Notes: generated from the sequence alone by a model not told the origin. A stretch of 64,000 nucleotides of DNA from Egibacteraceae bacterium (GCA_030447925.1 JAUJNX010000007.1:186001-250000), one strand, 5' to 3'; shown: positions 46,414 to 55,834, counted from the stretch's first letter. Numbers and translations are program-made.

Positions 46414-49400
46414 TTGATGGTGCCCGAAGTCACGGGATTCGTCTCGTCGAACAGCGCGTTCGTGAGTGCACCGGCAATGGTCCCACGGGTGACTCCGATA
46501 TAACTCTCGACCCCGACGACGGCCCGCTCTGACATTCCTGGTGCGACCTCCCGTCCACCGATCACCATCGGTGCCCTCACCGCGTTCCCTACCCATGTGC
46601 CGAATGCGCCCAGTGCGCCGGCCGTGACGATCTTCGTGAGCCCTTCCCCAGGGTTCCACGGCTCTCGGTCGATACCCCACTCGACCACCTGGCCGACGGC
46701 GTTGCTGGCCGCGGCGATCCCGGCACCCTGTGCCACTGTGACCGCTCCGGCTCCGAACACACCGAAGCTACCGATCGCCGCTCCCACCAACGCCCCCTCG
46801 GTCACCGCACCCGCGAACCCACCCCATGTCGGTTCTTCGCCCGTCATCGCCTGACTGCCGAGGTACGCGATGGCGTTGATCCCCGCGCCCAACGCGGCTC
46901 CGCCAAGGATGGTGGCGCACCAGGGGCAGGCGCCGGTGGGGTCGGTGTGGGTGGTGGGGTTGTTGAAGGCGTAGGCGTAGGTGCTGGTGTAGGGGAGGGT
47001 GGTGGGGTGGGCGGCGGGGTCGACCTGGTGGAACTGGCCCAGGGACGGGTTGTAGCGGCGCAGGCGCAGGTCGTACTGGCCGGTGGTGGGGTCCTGGTGC
47101 TCGCCGGTGAAGCGCAGGGAGGGGTCGGGGGTGCCGGGTGCCAGTTCCTCGGCGGCGCGGGTCTCGCCGAAGGGGGTGTAGGCGAAGCTGCGGGCCAGGT
47201 CGCCGCCGGGGCCGGAGACCGCCAGCGTGCTGCGCAGCGCGTCGGTGTGAAGGTAGCCGGTGGCCCCGCCCTGACGGGTGGCGACCGTGCCCAGGCCGAG
47301 GTCCAGGACGTGTGACCGGCGCGTGCCGTCCGGGCGGTCCTCGGTGGCCAGGCGGGGGAGGGGCGCGTTGGGGTCCCACTGGTAGCTGGTGACCCCGTCC
47401 GCGAACTCCGCCGACGTCAGCGTGCCTCGGCCGTCGTAGGCGTAGTCGACGGTGGCGCCGGCGGTCGTCACGCTGGTGAGCCGGCGCGACAGGTCGTAGG
47501 TGTAGGTGCGGGCGCCATCGGTGAGCAGGTTGCCGGCCTCGTCGTAGCGGTACTCCGCCGTGCCCCCGGGACCCGCGGTGGCGAGCAACCGGTCGTCCAG
47601 GTCGTACCGGTAGGTGGTCGTGCCGTCCGGTCCCTGCTCGCGCAAGCGGCGGCCCGCCTCGTCGTAGGCCCACGCGTGCCGCTCCGTGCCGCCGCCCGCG
47701 GCGGTGCGGACCGCCTGGGTCAGCCGGTCGAGCTCGTCGTACCGGTAGCGGGTCGTCTCGCCCCCGCGGCGCTCGACGAGGGGCTTGCCGACCGGGTCGC
47801 GCTCGTACGCCACCTCCGCGACGGGCCCGACCGGGCCGCCCGTGGCGATCCTGGTGACCCGCCCGGCCGCGTCGTGGTCGGTCCGGGTGACGGTGCCGTT
47901 GCCCTGCACGGCCTCCTGCAGCAGGCCCGCGGGGTCGTAGCGGTAGGCGGCGCTGACCGGACCGCTGGTCAGCTCGGCGAGGCGGCCGTCCGCGTCGTAG
48001 GCGTACCGCGTGGTGCCGGCGCCGGGGACGGTGCGCTCGACCAGCCTGCTCGAGCGGTCGTAGGCGTAGGTGAAGGTGGGGCGGTCGCGGGCGACCTCGA
48101 CCAGCCGGTCCAGGTCGTCCCAGCTGTAGGTCTCGGTGCCCAGCGCGTCGGTCATCGCCGTCACGCGGCCGGCCGCGTCGTAGGCCAGGCCGACGTCGGG
48201 GGTGGCGTCGGCGAAGTCGATGCGGGTCGTGCGCCCGCGCTCGTCGTGGTCCAGCTCGATCCGGGCCGGCCTGCCGTCCACCGTCCGCGGGTCGACGACG
48301 GCGGCCAGGGCGCCGTTCCGGTCCCACTCGTAGGACCACCGCCGGCCCTCCGGGGTGACCACCTCCGCCAGCCGGTTGGCGCCGTCGTAGCCGTAGCGGG
48401 TGACCGCGCCGTTGGCCGCGGTGCGCGCCACCAGGTTGCCCGCGGGGTCGTAGGCGTAGCGGGTTCTGGTCCCGTCGGGCGCCACCACGGCGGTGAGCCG
48501 GCCCATCACGTCGTGCTCGTAGCGGGTGCCCCGCCCGGCCGCGTCGACCTGCTCTACCAGGCGGCCCGGCGCGTCGTAGCGCGACCGCGTCGCCGCGCCG
48601 AGCGGGTCGACGACCTCGGTCACCCTGCCCGCCGGGTCGTGGGCGAACCGGGTGGTGAACGCGTCGCGCGCGGCGCCCGGGGCCGTGCCCCTGGGGTCGA
48701 CGACCGCGACGAGGTTGCCCGCGTCGTCGTACCGGCGCTGCGTGGTCGCGCCGCCGGGCGTCGTCGCCGAGACCAGGCGACCGGCGGCGTCGTAGCCGAG
48801 GCGGGTCGTGCGCCCCTCGGCATCGGTGACGGCGGTCGGCCGCCCCGGCGGCCCGTCGTAGGCGAGGCGGGTGGTGCTGTCCTCCGGCGCGTCGACCCGC
48901 AGCAGGTTGCCCGCGGCGTCGTAGGTCATGGTCACCCGCCGGCCGAGGGCGTCGACGTGCTCGATCGGCCGGTCCAGCGCGTCGTAGCGGAACCGGTCGG
49001 TGGGCTCCTGCCCGCCGGGCGGCGTCACCGCCAGCAGGTTGCCGCGGGCGTCGTGGTCCAGGCGCGTCACGCCACCGTTCGCGTCGGTCACCGACACGAC
49101 CTGGAGCTGCTCGTCGTAGCCGTACGTGACGGTGCTGCCGTGGGGGTCGATGCGGCGGACCAGCGCGCCCTCGCGGTACACGTCGGTCCACGCCGATCCG
49201 CGGGCGTCGAACATCGTGGCGGTCAGGGTGCCGCGCACCTCGTCGGTGACGAAGCGGGTGCGGCCCCCCAGCCCGTCGACCTGCTCCACGACGCGGCCGC
49301 GCCGGTCGTAGCGGTTGGCGACCACGACCTCGCCCTCGGCATCGCGCAGCTCCGCCAGCCGGCCGGCGCGGTCGTAGCGGTAGGCGACCTCGTCCCCCGC

Positions 49401-50444
49401 GGGACCGGTGACCTTGGCGAGCAGGCCGTCGCGGTAGGCGTAGCGGACGGCCCGGCCGTCGGGGACGCGGACCTCGACCAGGCGGTCGCCGTCGTAGGTG
49501 AAGACGGCCTCGCGGCCCGTGGGGTCGGTGACGCCCGCCAGGCGCCCGCCGTCGTAGCGCAGCGCGAGCGCCGTGCCCGTGGGCTCGGTCACGCGCAGGA
49601 GTCGGCCCCCGCGGTCGAAGGCGAGCACGGCGCCGCCGCGGCGGCGCAGCTCGTACCCGCCGTCGGCGGCCCGCAGCTCCGACCGGACCCCCGCGTCGGC
49701 CCGGAACGCCTCGCCGTCGCGGACCCAGCCGTACCGCCGGCCGCCCTCGGTCACCAGGACCGCCCGGTCGCCGTCGACCTCCAGGCGCATGGCGTAGGCG
49801 TGGGTCCAGCCCCGGCCCAGCGGGCCCTCGTGCTCGTCGTCGGAGCTGTAGGAGCGGGCGAGCGCGAAGGCGGGGCTGAGGCCCGGCAGGGCCAGGTCCG
49901 TAGCCGAGGACACGAACGCCCCGGTGTAGGAGTTGACCGGGTCGCTCTGCTCGCCGGTGGGGTCGACCCCGTCGGCGTCGGGTCCCGTGCCCGGGCCGGT
50001 CGACCGGTCGTCGGGGGCGCCGGGGCCGGGCGGGTCGACCGTGCCCTCGACGAGGTCCTCGTCCACCGACCCGTCCGCGTCGCGGCCCTCGCTGGCCGGT
50101 CCGCCGCCGGCCGGTCCGCCGCCGCCCTCGCCGCCTTCGCCCCCTCCGCCGCCCGGACCGCCGGGTCCCTGAGGGTCCCCGCCGTCCCCGCCGTCCCCGC
50201 CCGGTCCCCGGGGGTCGGCACCGGTGCCGTCCGCGCCGGGCCCTCCCGCCACGTCGGCGGGGCAGTCCGTCCCGCCCCCCGCCCGGCAGTACGCCGAGCG
50301 CAGGCCCGCGGTCAGGGTCGCGCCCACCTGGGACGACGACGCCACCACCGCGGTGACGATCACCACGACGACCACCAGGACGCCGAGGTACTCGGCGCTG
50401 GTCTGACCGGCCTCCCGGCGCACCGCGCGGTGCAGTCTGGACAT
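46410..50444 (-). CDS. Rhs/YD-repeat protein with Flp-type prepilin leader and variable C-terminal tip
   Basis: The protein has 1344 residues from ATG 50444. Residues 1-13 (ending REAG) precede QTSAEYLGVLVVVVVIV, a class III prepilin leader and helix. Then come Cys residues (YCRAGGGTDC), a Gly/Pro/Asp-rich linker to about residue 165, a DUF6531-like start (DPVNSYTGAF), and over 30 YD repeats (RYDxxGRL type) to about 1165. The Rhs-associated core ends YNPSLGQFHQVDP...DPTGACPW. The last ~173 residues are hydrophobic, Gly/Ala-rich with repeated helical segments, and the DNA there drops in GC. YD repeats form a cocoon around the toxin tip; here export would depend on a pilin-type signal, unlike known T6SS, TcC or Sec-linked Rhs proteins. 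Confidence 0.9.
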   Translation of the reverse strand: MSRLHRAVRREAGQTSAEYLGVLVVVVVIVTAVVASSSQVGATLTAGLRSAYCRAGGGTDCPADVAGGPGADGTGADPRGPGGDGGDGGDPQGPGGPGGGGGEGGEGGGGPAGGGPASEGRDADGSVDEDLVEGTVDPPGPGAPDDRSTGPGTGPDADGVDPTGEQSDPVNSYTGAFVSSATDLALPGLSPAFALARSYSSDDEHEGPLGRGWTHAYAMRLEVDGDRAVLVTEGGRRYGWVRDGEAFRADAGVRSELRAADGGYELRRRGGAVLAFDRGGRLLRVTEPTGTALALRYDGGRLAGVTDPTGREAVFTYDGDRLVEVRVPDGRAVRYAYRDGLLAKVTGPAGDEVAYRYDRAGRLAELRDAEGEVVVANRYDRRGRVVEQVDGLGGRTRFVTDEVRGTLTATMFDARGSAWTDVYREGALVRRIDPHGSTVTYGYDEQLQVVSVTDANGGVTRLDHDARGNLLAVTPPGGQEPTDRFRYDALDRPIEHVDALGRRVTMTYDAAGNLLRVDAPEDSTTRLAYDGPPGRPTAVTDAEGRTTRLGYDAAGRLVSATTPGGATTQRRYDDAGNLVAVVDPRGTAPGAARDAFTTRFAHDPAGRVTEVVDPLGAATRSRYDAPGRLVEQVDAAGRGTRYEHDVMGRLTAVVAPDGTRTRYAYDPAGNLVARTAANGAVTRYGYDGANRLAEVVTPEGRRWSYEWDRNGALAAVVDPRTVDGRPARIELDHDERGRTTRIDFADATPDVGLAYDAAGRVTAMTDALGTETYSWDDLDRLVEVARDRPTFTYAYDRSSRLVERTVPGAGTTRYAYDADGRLAELTSGPVSAAYRYDPAGLLQEAVQGNGTVTRTDHDAAGRVTRIATGGPVGPVAEVAYERDPVGKPLVERRGGETTRYRYDELDRLTQAVRTAAGGGTERHAWAYDEAGRRLREQGPDGTTTYRYDLDDRLLATAGPGGTAEYRYDEAGNLLTDGARTYTYDLSRRLTSVTTAGATVDYAYDGRGTLTSAEFADGVTSYQWDPNAPLPRLATEDRPDGTRRSHVLDLGLGTVATRQGGATGYLHTDALRSTLAVSGPGGDLARSFAYTPFGETRAAEELAPGTPDPSLRFTGEHQDPTTGQYDLRLRRYNPSLGQFHQVDPAAHPTTLPYTSTYAYAFNNPTTHTDPTGACPWCATILGGAALGAGINAIAYLGSQAMTGEEPTWGGFAGAVTEGALVGAAIGSFGVFGAGAVTVAQGAGIAAASNAVGQVVEWGIDREPWNPGEGLTKIVTAGALGAFGTWVGNAVRAPMVIGGREVAPGMSERAVVGVESYIGVTRGTIAGALTNALFDETNPVTSGTIK

Positions 50445-50540
50445 GTGGTCAGTCTCTGGTTCCCGCGGGATGCGTACCAGGGTCCAGAGACCCACGCGGG
50501 GTGACCCGCTGGGCCCCCGCTCGTCCGGACGGCCGGTCCC

Positions 50541-51719
50541 TCAGACCCGCATCGCGGTGCAGCGCCAGGGGCCGAGCGCGCCGCGCCGGGCCACTGTCCG
50601 CGCGCCGGGGGCGGCGCTCGACCGGCGCTCGCCCGTCCCGGGCAGGCCGGGGAGCACGGAGCGCGCCTGCGCGCTCCCGGCCGCGTGGTCGGCGATGGCC
50701 TGGTCGAGCGCGTCGAGCGCGGCGACCCTGCTCGGGTCGCCCTCGGACCGCGCCCGCTCCTGCTGGACGCGGTCCCGGGCGGCGCGGGCCAGCTGCTCGT
50801 CGCAGTCGGCCGCCTCCCCGGCCTGCTCCGCCCGGCACAGCGACGCCTCGAGGAGGAGGCGCTGCTCGGCCAGGATGCGGTCCAGGGTCCAGGCCAGCAG
50901 CTCCTCGCCGCCGCCGACGCGCGCGTAGGCGCCCCCGGTGGACCTGGCGGCGGCGCGGAGGACGTCCTCCTCGGGCCCGCCGGGCGCCACGCCGACGCCG
51001 ACCACGTCCTCGGTCGTGCCCGCGGCCGCCAGCGCCGCGGCCGCGGCGCCCACGTCCCCGCCGCAGACGTCGCCGCCGCCCGCGAGGACCAGGACGTGGG
51101 CGGCGGCGCCGGTGTCCGGGGCGGCCGCGTGGAGGTCCCCCGCCGCGGTGAGCGCGGCGGCGAGCGCCGCTCCGGTGCCCGCGGCGACCTGTCCGAGGGC
51201 GGCCTCGGCCGAGTCCGGCGAGAACGCTCCGAGGTCGGCGCGGACCTCCGGCGCGGCGCAGCTCGCCCCGCCCGCGACCGCTTGGCCGGCGACGACCAGC
51301 CCGAGCCGGCGGTCGGGTGACGCAAGGGCCGCGTACTGGGTCAGGGCGAGGCGCGGCGGGTCGGTCTGGCCCGGCCCCGCCGGCCCGCCCGCCGCCGACG
51401 CGTCGAGCACGACCACGGTGTCCAGCGGCGCGTCGCCCGGCACGCGCACGGTGCCCTCGACGGCGCTGGGGCAGGGGACGGGGGCGCAGTCGTCGGCGAG
51501 GGGGTCCCGGCCCAGCTCCTGCTCGACGAAGTCGGGCACCTCGTTGCCGTCGCTGTCCTGGAGCCAGCGGGTCTCCAGGCCCTGGCCGGTCACGGCGGCG
51601 GTGGTCGCGACCGCGCCGACCGGCTCCTCCGGGGCGGCGCGGCCCGTGCAGCCCGCCGCGAGGAGCAGCGCGGCCAACCCGCCCGCGACCCAGCGCGGCG
51701 CACGCCCCGAGCCGACCAC
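50541..51719 (-). CDS. VWA-like lipoprotein with degenerate MIDAS (VWA-2)
   Basis: The protein has 392 residues from GTG 51719, with AGGAGGTGAAGG upstream. The signal peptide ends LLLAAGC (lipobox). It shares with VWA-1 the motif QDSDGNEVPDFVEQELG, a following Cys pair and the overall VWA order, but the MIDAS DxSxS is replaced (VVLDASAAGG), so metal-dependent ligand binding is probably lost. The C-terminal helical region keeps the paired Cys seen in VWA-1. It lies between the Rhs gene and the PASTA pseudokinase, all on the minus strand, and may be co-transcribed with the kinase. A divergent paralogue, intact. Confidence 0.8.
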   Translation of the reverse strand: MVGSGRAPRWVAGGLAALLLAAGCTGRAAPEEPVGAVATTAAVTGQGLETRWLQDSDGNEVPDFVEQELGRDPLADDCAPVPCPSAVEGTVRVPGDAPLDTVVVLDASAAGGPAGPGQTDPPRLALTQYAALASPDRRLGLVVAGQAVAGGASCAAPEVRADLGAFSPDSAEAALGQVAAGTGAALAAALTAAGDLHAAAPDTGAAAHVLVLAGGGDVCGGDVGAAAAALAAAGTTEDVVGVGVAPGGPEEDVLRAAARSTGGAYARVGGGEELLAWTLDRILAEQRLLLEASLCRAEQAGEAADCDEQLARAARDRVQQERARSEGDPSRVAALDALDQAIADHAAGSAQARSVLPGLPGTGERRSSAAPGARTVARRGALGPWRCTAMRV

Positions 51720-51812
51720 CCTTCACCTCCTGGAGGCGTCCATGACACCACAACCGGCGCAAGCGCGGCGTCTCGCCGGGCCGTCGGGGTCGCCCCGTCG
51801 GTGGGTGGGGCG

Positions 51813-53829
51813 TCAGGTGGTGGTGCGCAGGACGGGGATGGCGGCGTCGGCGAACGGGGGGGAGAACTCGCCGAGCGGGACGCCCGCCTCGACGATCCGC
51901 AGCAGCTCGGCGATCTCGGCGGCACGGGCGTCGCCCTGCAGGGCGCCCAGCCCGTTGAGGCGGTCGCGGAAGATGATCGCGCGGGGGCCCGCGCCCACGG
52001 GGTCGGCGGCGATCACGGCGACGAGGTCCTGCACGGTCACGGGGCGGTTGGCGGGCGACACGACCAGGGTGGCGGGCTGGTCGCGGCGGTTGGGCTCGCC
52101 GGGCGGGGGGCGCGACGCCAGCACGATGCCCTCGGGGACCAGCGGTTCGCGGCGGCGCTCGACGGCCTCGATGCGGAAGCCCGCCTCCTCGATCGCGCGG
52201 ACCGCCTCCGGTTCGGGCAGGCCGGGGACGGAGGGGGCGGTCCGCAGCCGCGCGGAGGCCGCGAGCGCGTCCGCCCGGCCGGTCCGCTCCTCGCTCCGGC
52301 CCGCCGAGCGGATGCGCTCCCGCGCCGCCTCGGCGAGGTCGACCACCGGCGACGGCGCCGCGGTCGGCGACGGCGCCTCCGCCATCGTCGCCTCGCCCCC
52401 GTCCCGGCCGATCAGGGCGACCAGGACGACCAGCGCGACGATCGCGACCGCTGTGCCCCCGAGGGCGGCGGCGCGCGGCCGGAGCGGTCCCGTACCCGGC
52501 GAGGAGCGGGTGCCCCCCCGCCCGCGCCGCGGCCCGCGCCGACGCCGTGCGGAGTCGCGAGGCGCGCCGGCCGCCTGCCGAGGGGCCGGTCCCCCCGCGC
52601 GCCCAGCCGGACCCGCCTCCTGCCGGGGCGCCCGCCTGCCCACCCCCACGGGCCCCGTCCGCCTCCCGGACGGGTCCGCGGGCGGCCCGGCGGCGAGGTC
52701 GGCCCCGCGGACCAGCCGTCGTCGCGGGCTCGATGTCGCCTCGGCGGCGGCCCCATCCGGGTCGGCGCGCCGCGGCGGGTCGTCGGTAGGCGGGGGCTTG
52801 CCGCCCGCCATCGCCGCCGCGGGGCCCGGCGCCCGCGCTGCGTCCGCGGGTCCTGCGCGGGCGGCCGCCGCGCGGGCCCCGTCCTCACCCGCCGACGCGG
52901 CGGGGGCAGGGTCGCTGCCGGTGGCCCGCGGGCCCGGCGCGTTGGGTGCGGCGATCGTGCCGGTCCCGCTGAGGGCGGCGCTGCGCCCCGGGGTCGGCGT
53001 CGGTGACCCCGGCCGGGAGGCCGGGGACGGGAACCGGCCGCCGCGCTCCTCCGCCACGGCCAGCAGGGCGGCACGCACCGCGAGCGCCGTGGGGTGGCGG
53101 TCGTCGGGGCGCTTGGCCAGCAGGCGCAGGACGGCGCGGTCCAGGGCGAGGGGGATGCCCGGGCGCGCGGCGCTCGGGGCGGGCGGTGACGCCTCGGCGT
53201 GCTGGGCCAGGACCGCGCGGGGCGCGCCGGTGAACGGCGGGCGGCCCGTCAGCATCGCGTGCAGGCAGCAGCCCAGGGCGTACAGGTCGGCGGGGACGCC
53301 GCCCTCCTCGCCCAGCACCTGCTCGGGCGCGGTACTGCGCCGACGCGACCCCGGACACGGCGTCGAGCCCCAGGTCGGTCACGATGACCCCGCCGCCGTC
53401 GCGCAGGAGGATGTTGCCGGGCCGCAGGCCGCCGTGGACCACGCCGGCGGCGTGCGCGGCGGCCAGCGCCGCGCAGAGCTCGGCGGTGAGGGCGGCGGCC
53501 GTGCGGGGGTCCAGCGGCCCGTCGTCGCGCAGGACCTGGCGCAGGTTGCGCCCGCGGACCAGCGCCGACACCAGCCAGGGCGGGCGCGCGGCGACGTCGA
53601 GGTCGAGGACGGCGGCCAGACCGGGGTGGTCGACGGCGGCGGCGGCGCGGACGGCGCGGTCGAGGTGCTCGCGCAGGCCCGGCTGGTCGGCCAGCCGTCC
53701 GTGCACGACCTTGACGGCCACGTCGCGCCCCAGCCGCAGGTCCACGGCCCGGTGGACCTCGCCGAGCAGGCCCGCGCCCAGGGACTCCCGCACCTCGTAC
53801 CGGTCGCCCAGCACGCCCGCACCGGCCAC
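51813..53829 (-). CDS. PASTA-domain serine/threonine kinase-like protein, catalytic Asp absent (one apparent frameshift)
   Basis: The start is GTG 53829, five bases after GGGGGAG; about 672 residues if a break near 53329 (QYRA to PEQVLGEEGG) is repaired. The kinase N-lobe has SLGAGLLGEV and the ATP-binding Lys in VAVKVV. The catalytic loop is HGGLRPGN instead of HRDLKPxN, so the catalytic base is missing, while DLG replaces DFG: a likely pseudokinase. A Pro/Ala-rich cytoplasmic linker leads to one helix (ALGGTAVAIVALVVLVALI) and an extracellular PASTA unit (VPGLPEPEAVRAIEEAGF), which in PknB-type proteins binds peptidoglycan or muropeptides. An extra C-terminal region (RPVTVQDLVAVI) is duplicated as a fragment at 44818-45066. 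Confidence 0.82.
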
Positions 53830-53926
53830 CGCTCCCCCATCGACGGCATAGGCGCAAGGGTACGTGGACGGACGACCGTGAGGAGCAATAACCCCCGCCG
53901 TACGCTCCGCGCGAGGGGAGGGCGCG

Positions 53927-54271
53927 GTGGAGCGGGGTCGGTTGCTGGTCGAGGGGCGGGACGTCGGCCCCGTCGAGGTCGCGCGGTCCTTCCGCGACCG
54001 CAGCCGGGGCCTGCTGGGGCGTGACGGGGTCGAGGGCGCGCTGCTGATCCGCCCCGGCTCCAGCATCCACACCTTCGGCATGCGCTTCGACCTCGACGTC
54101 GCCCACCTCGACGGGGACCTGCGGGTGCTGCGCACCGCCACGACGCCGCGCAACCGGCTGGGTCCGCTCGTCCGGCGCACCCGCGCGGTGCTCGAGGCGG
54201 AGGCGGGCGCCTTCGCCCGTTGGGGCCTGCGGGCGGGCGACCGCGTCGAGGTGGCGCCCGCGGAGGGCTAG
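53927..54271 (+). CDS. DUF192 family protein
   Basis: The protein has 114 residues from GTG 53927, after a leader rich in T/A (gcaataa). The family signature is VARSFRDRSRGLLGRDGVEGALLI, SIHTFGMRFDLDV, and RWGLRAGDRVEV at the end. DUF192 proteins are small beta-barrels, often secreted, of unknown role. There is no signal peptide here, so it may be cytoplasmic. It is divergent from the pseudokinase and overlaps tail-to-tail with the acyltransferase gene by two bases. Confidence 0.87.
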   Translation: MERGRLLVEGRDVGPVEVARSFRDRSRGLLGRDGVEGALLIRPGSSIHTFGMRFDLDVAHLDGDLRVLRTATTPRNRLGPLVRRTRAVLEAEAGAFARWGLRAGDRVEVAPAEG

Positions 54272-55612
54272 CGGGCGCCGACGGCCGCGCCGGGCGGGGA
54301 CTCCGCGCGGGGGCGCGCAGGCCGTCGACGGCCGCGACGGTGAGAGTGAGGGCGGCGGCGGCGGCGGGCGCGGCCAGGGCGGCGGGGCCCGTCGCGACCA
54401 CGCCGCCGACGACCAGCACGGCGATCGCCCCGGCCGCGCCGGCGACGACCAGCGCGGCGGCGGGGGTCGCCCAGGGGGTGCGGGGCCAGGGACGGGGCCG
54501 GTGACGGCGGTCTGCTCCAGGCGGGCCAGGAGCCGCGCCACGGGGACGAGGGCGACCGTCAGTACGCCCCACCACAGCGGGCGCGTCCACCACCACCGCG
54601 CCGTGCCGGGCGGCACCGACGGGAACGCCCCGAGCCCGGCGAGCAGGCCGACCAGCAGGCTGAGCACCGTCAGGTGCCACAGGAACAGCGTCATCGCGAA
54701 CAGGTTCACCGCGACGACGGCGCGCCACGGACCCGGCCGCTCCAACCAGCGGGTCACGGGCCGGCGCGCGGAGGTCACCAGCGCCACCTGCAGGCACCCC
54801 AGCGCGAACAGGGCCAGGGTCGGCGGCGCCTGGTTGGAGGACGCCGCCGCCGCGCCGACCATCCCGACCGGGTAGCCCAGCGGCCCCACGAGGACCGCCA
54901 GCGCCCCAGCCCCCGCGAGCCCGAGCGCCAGGCGCGCGGCCGGGCGGTCCAGCAGTCCGCCGTCCCACCAGACGCCCAGCTGCGCCGCCGCGGTCCACAC
55001 CAGCAGGTAGTTGAGGCCGCCCGCCGCGACCCCGGCCCGGCCCAGCGCGTCGACGCCGCCCACGAGCAGCGCGAGGACGACCACCACCGCGGGCCCGGCG
55101 CGCTCGTGCAGCGCGAGCAGCAGGGGGGTGAGCGCGATGACCACGAGGTAGACGCCCAGGAACCACAGGGGGACGAGCGCGTTCTGCGAGCCGATGCGGG
55201 CCGTCTCGACGGGGAACAGCCCCAGCGCGACCATGGCGGGACCCGCCACGACCCAGAGCCAGACCACCGGCAGGGTCGGGCGCAGCAGGCGCGCGGCGCG
55301 GCCCCGCACCCAGTCGGTGTAGGCGACCCCGTCGCGCACGGCCCCGCGCCAGGAGCGCGCGTTGACGACCCCGCCGACCAGGAAGAACACCGGCATGACC
55401 TGCAGGATCCAGGTGAGCCAGGCCAGGCCCGGCTGGACGTCCAGCGCGCTGGTGGAGCGCAGCACCCCGTCCTCCACCCAGACCGCGGCCAGCAGCCAGT
55501 GGCCCAGCACGACGACGGTGATGGACACCCCGCGGAGGGCGTCGAGGTAGCGGTCGCGGTCCGCCGGCGTCGCGTCCGCCAGCGCGCGGGGGGACCGCGC
55601 CGTCCCGCTCAC
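54268..55612 (-). CDS. acyltransferase 3 family membrane protein (two apparent frameshifts)
   Basis: The start is GTG 55612, with GAGGGGAC upstream. Ten or more hydrophobic helices follow an acyltransferase-3 N-terminus: RDRYLDALRGVSITVVVLGHW, with the conserved Arg and His, then FFLVGGVVNARSW and ALVPLWFLGVYLVV. These enzymes O-acylate surface polysaccharides or peptidoglycan. The frame is lost near 54490 and 54315; one added base at each gives 448 residues ending ESPPGAAVGAR. Both lie in GC-rich runs, as elsewhere in this sequence. It is divergent from the small-peptide gene region. Confidence 0.82.
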
Positions 55613-55680
55613 CGCCCCGTCCCCTCCGAGCTCCTCCGGCCTCCGGGTGAGCGTAGACCCGCCGTGCCCTTGCGGGAACC

Positions 55681-55692
55681 TACCGCTCGGTA
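55681..55692. promoter_or_regulatory. candidate operator palindrome in an AT-rich promoter region
   Basis: TACCG-CT-CGGTA is a perfect five-base inverted repeat, followed by the unusually AT-rich gtagtaaagtaacaatc. It lies between the divergent acyltransferase (start 55612) and the small peptide gene (start 55835). The form resembles TetR-family operators, but no TetR gene is in the window. Confidence 0.4.
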
Positions 55693-55834
55693 GTAAAGTA
55701 ACAATCAGGACAGAACGGGCGGTAGTTCCAATGTCACCGAGCGTGCGAACGTCTTTCGGGGTCCGCCAGTCCCCGCCGCCACGTCCTGCCCTCCCATCCC
55801 GTCACCCCACCCCAGCACACGTGAAGGAATGACC

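Noticed and set aside
47676-50504. 942-codon plus-strand open frame opposite the Rhs gene
   Set aside because: Val/Arg/Gly-rich composition with no motif; the opposite strand has unmistakable YD repeats and third-position GC bias.
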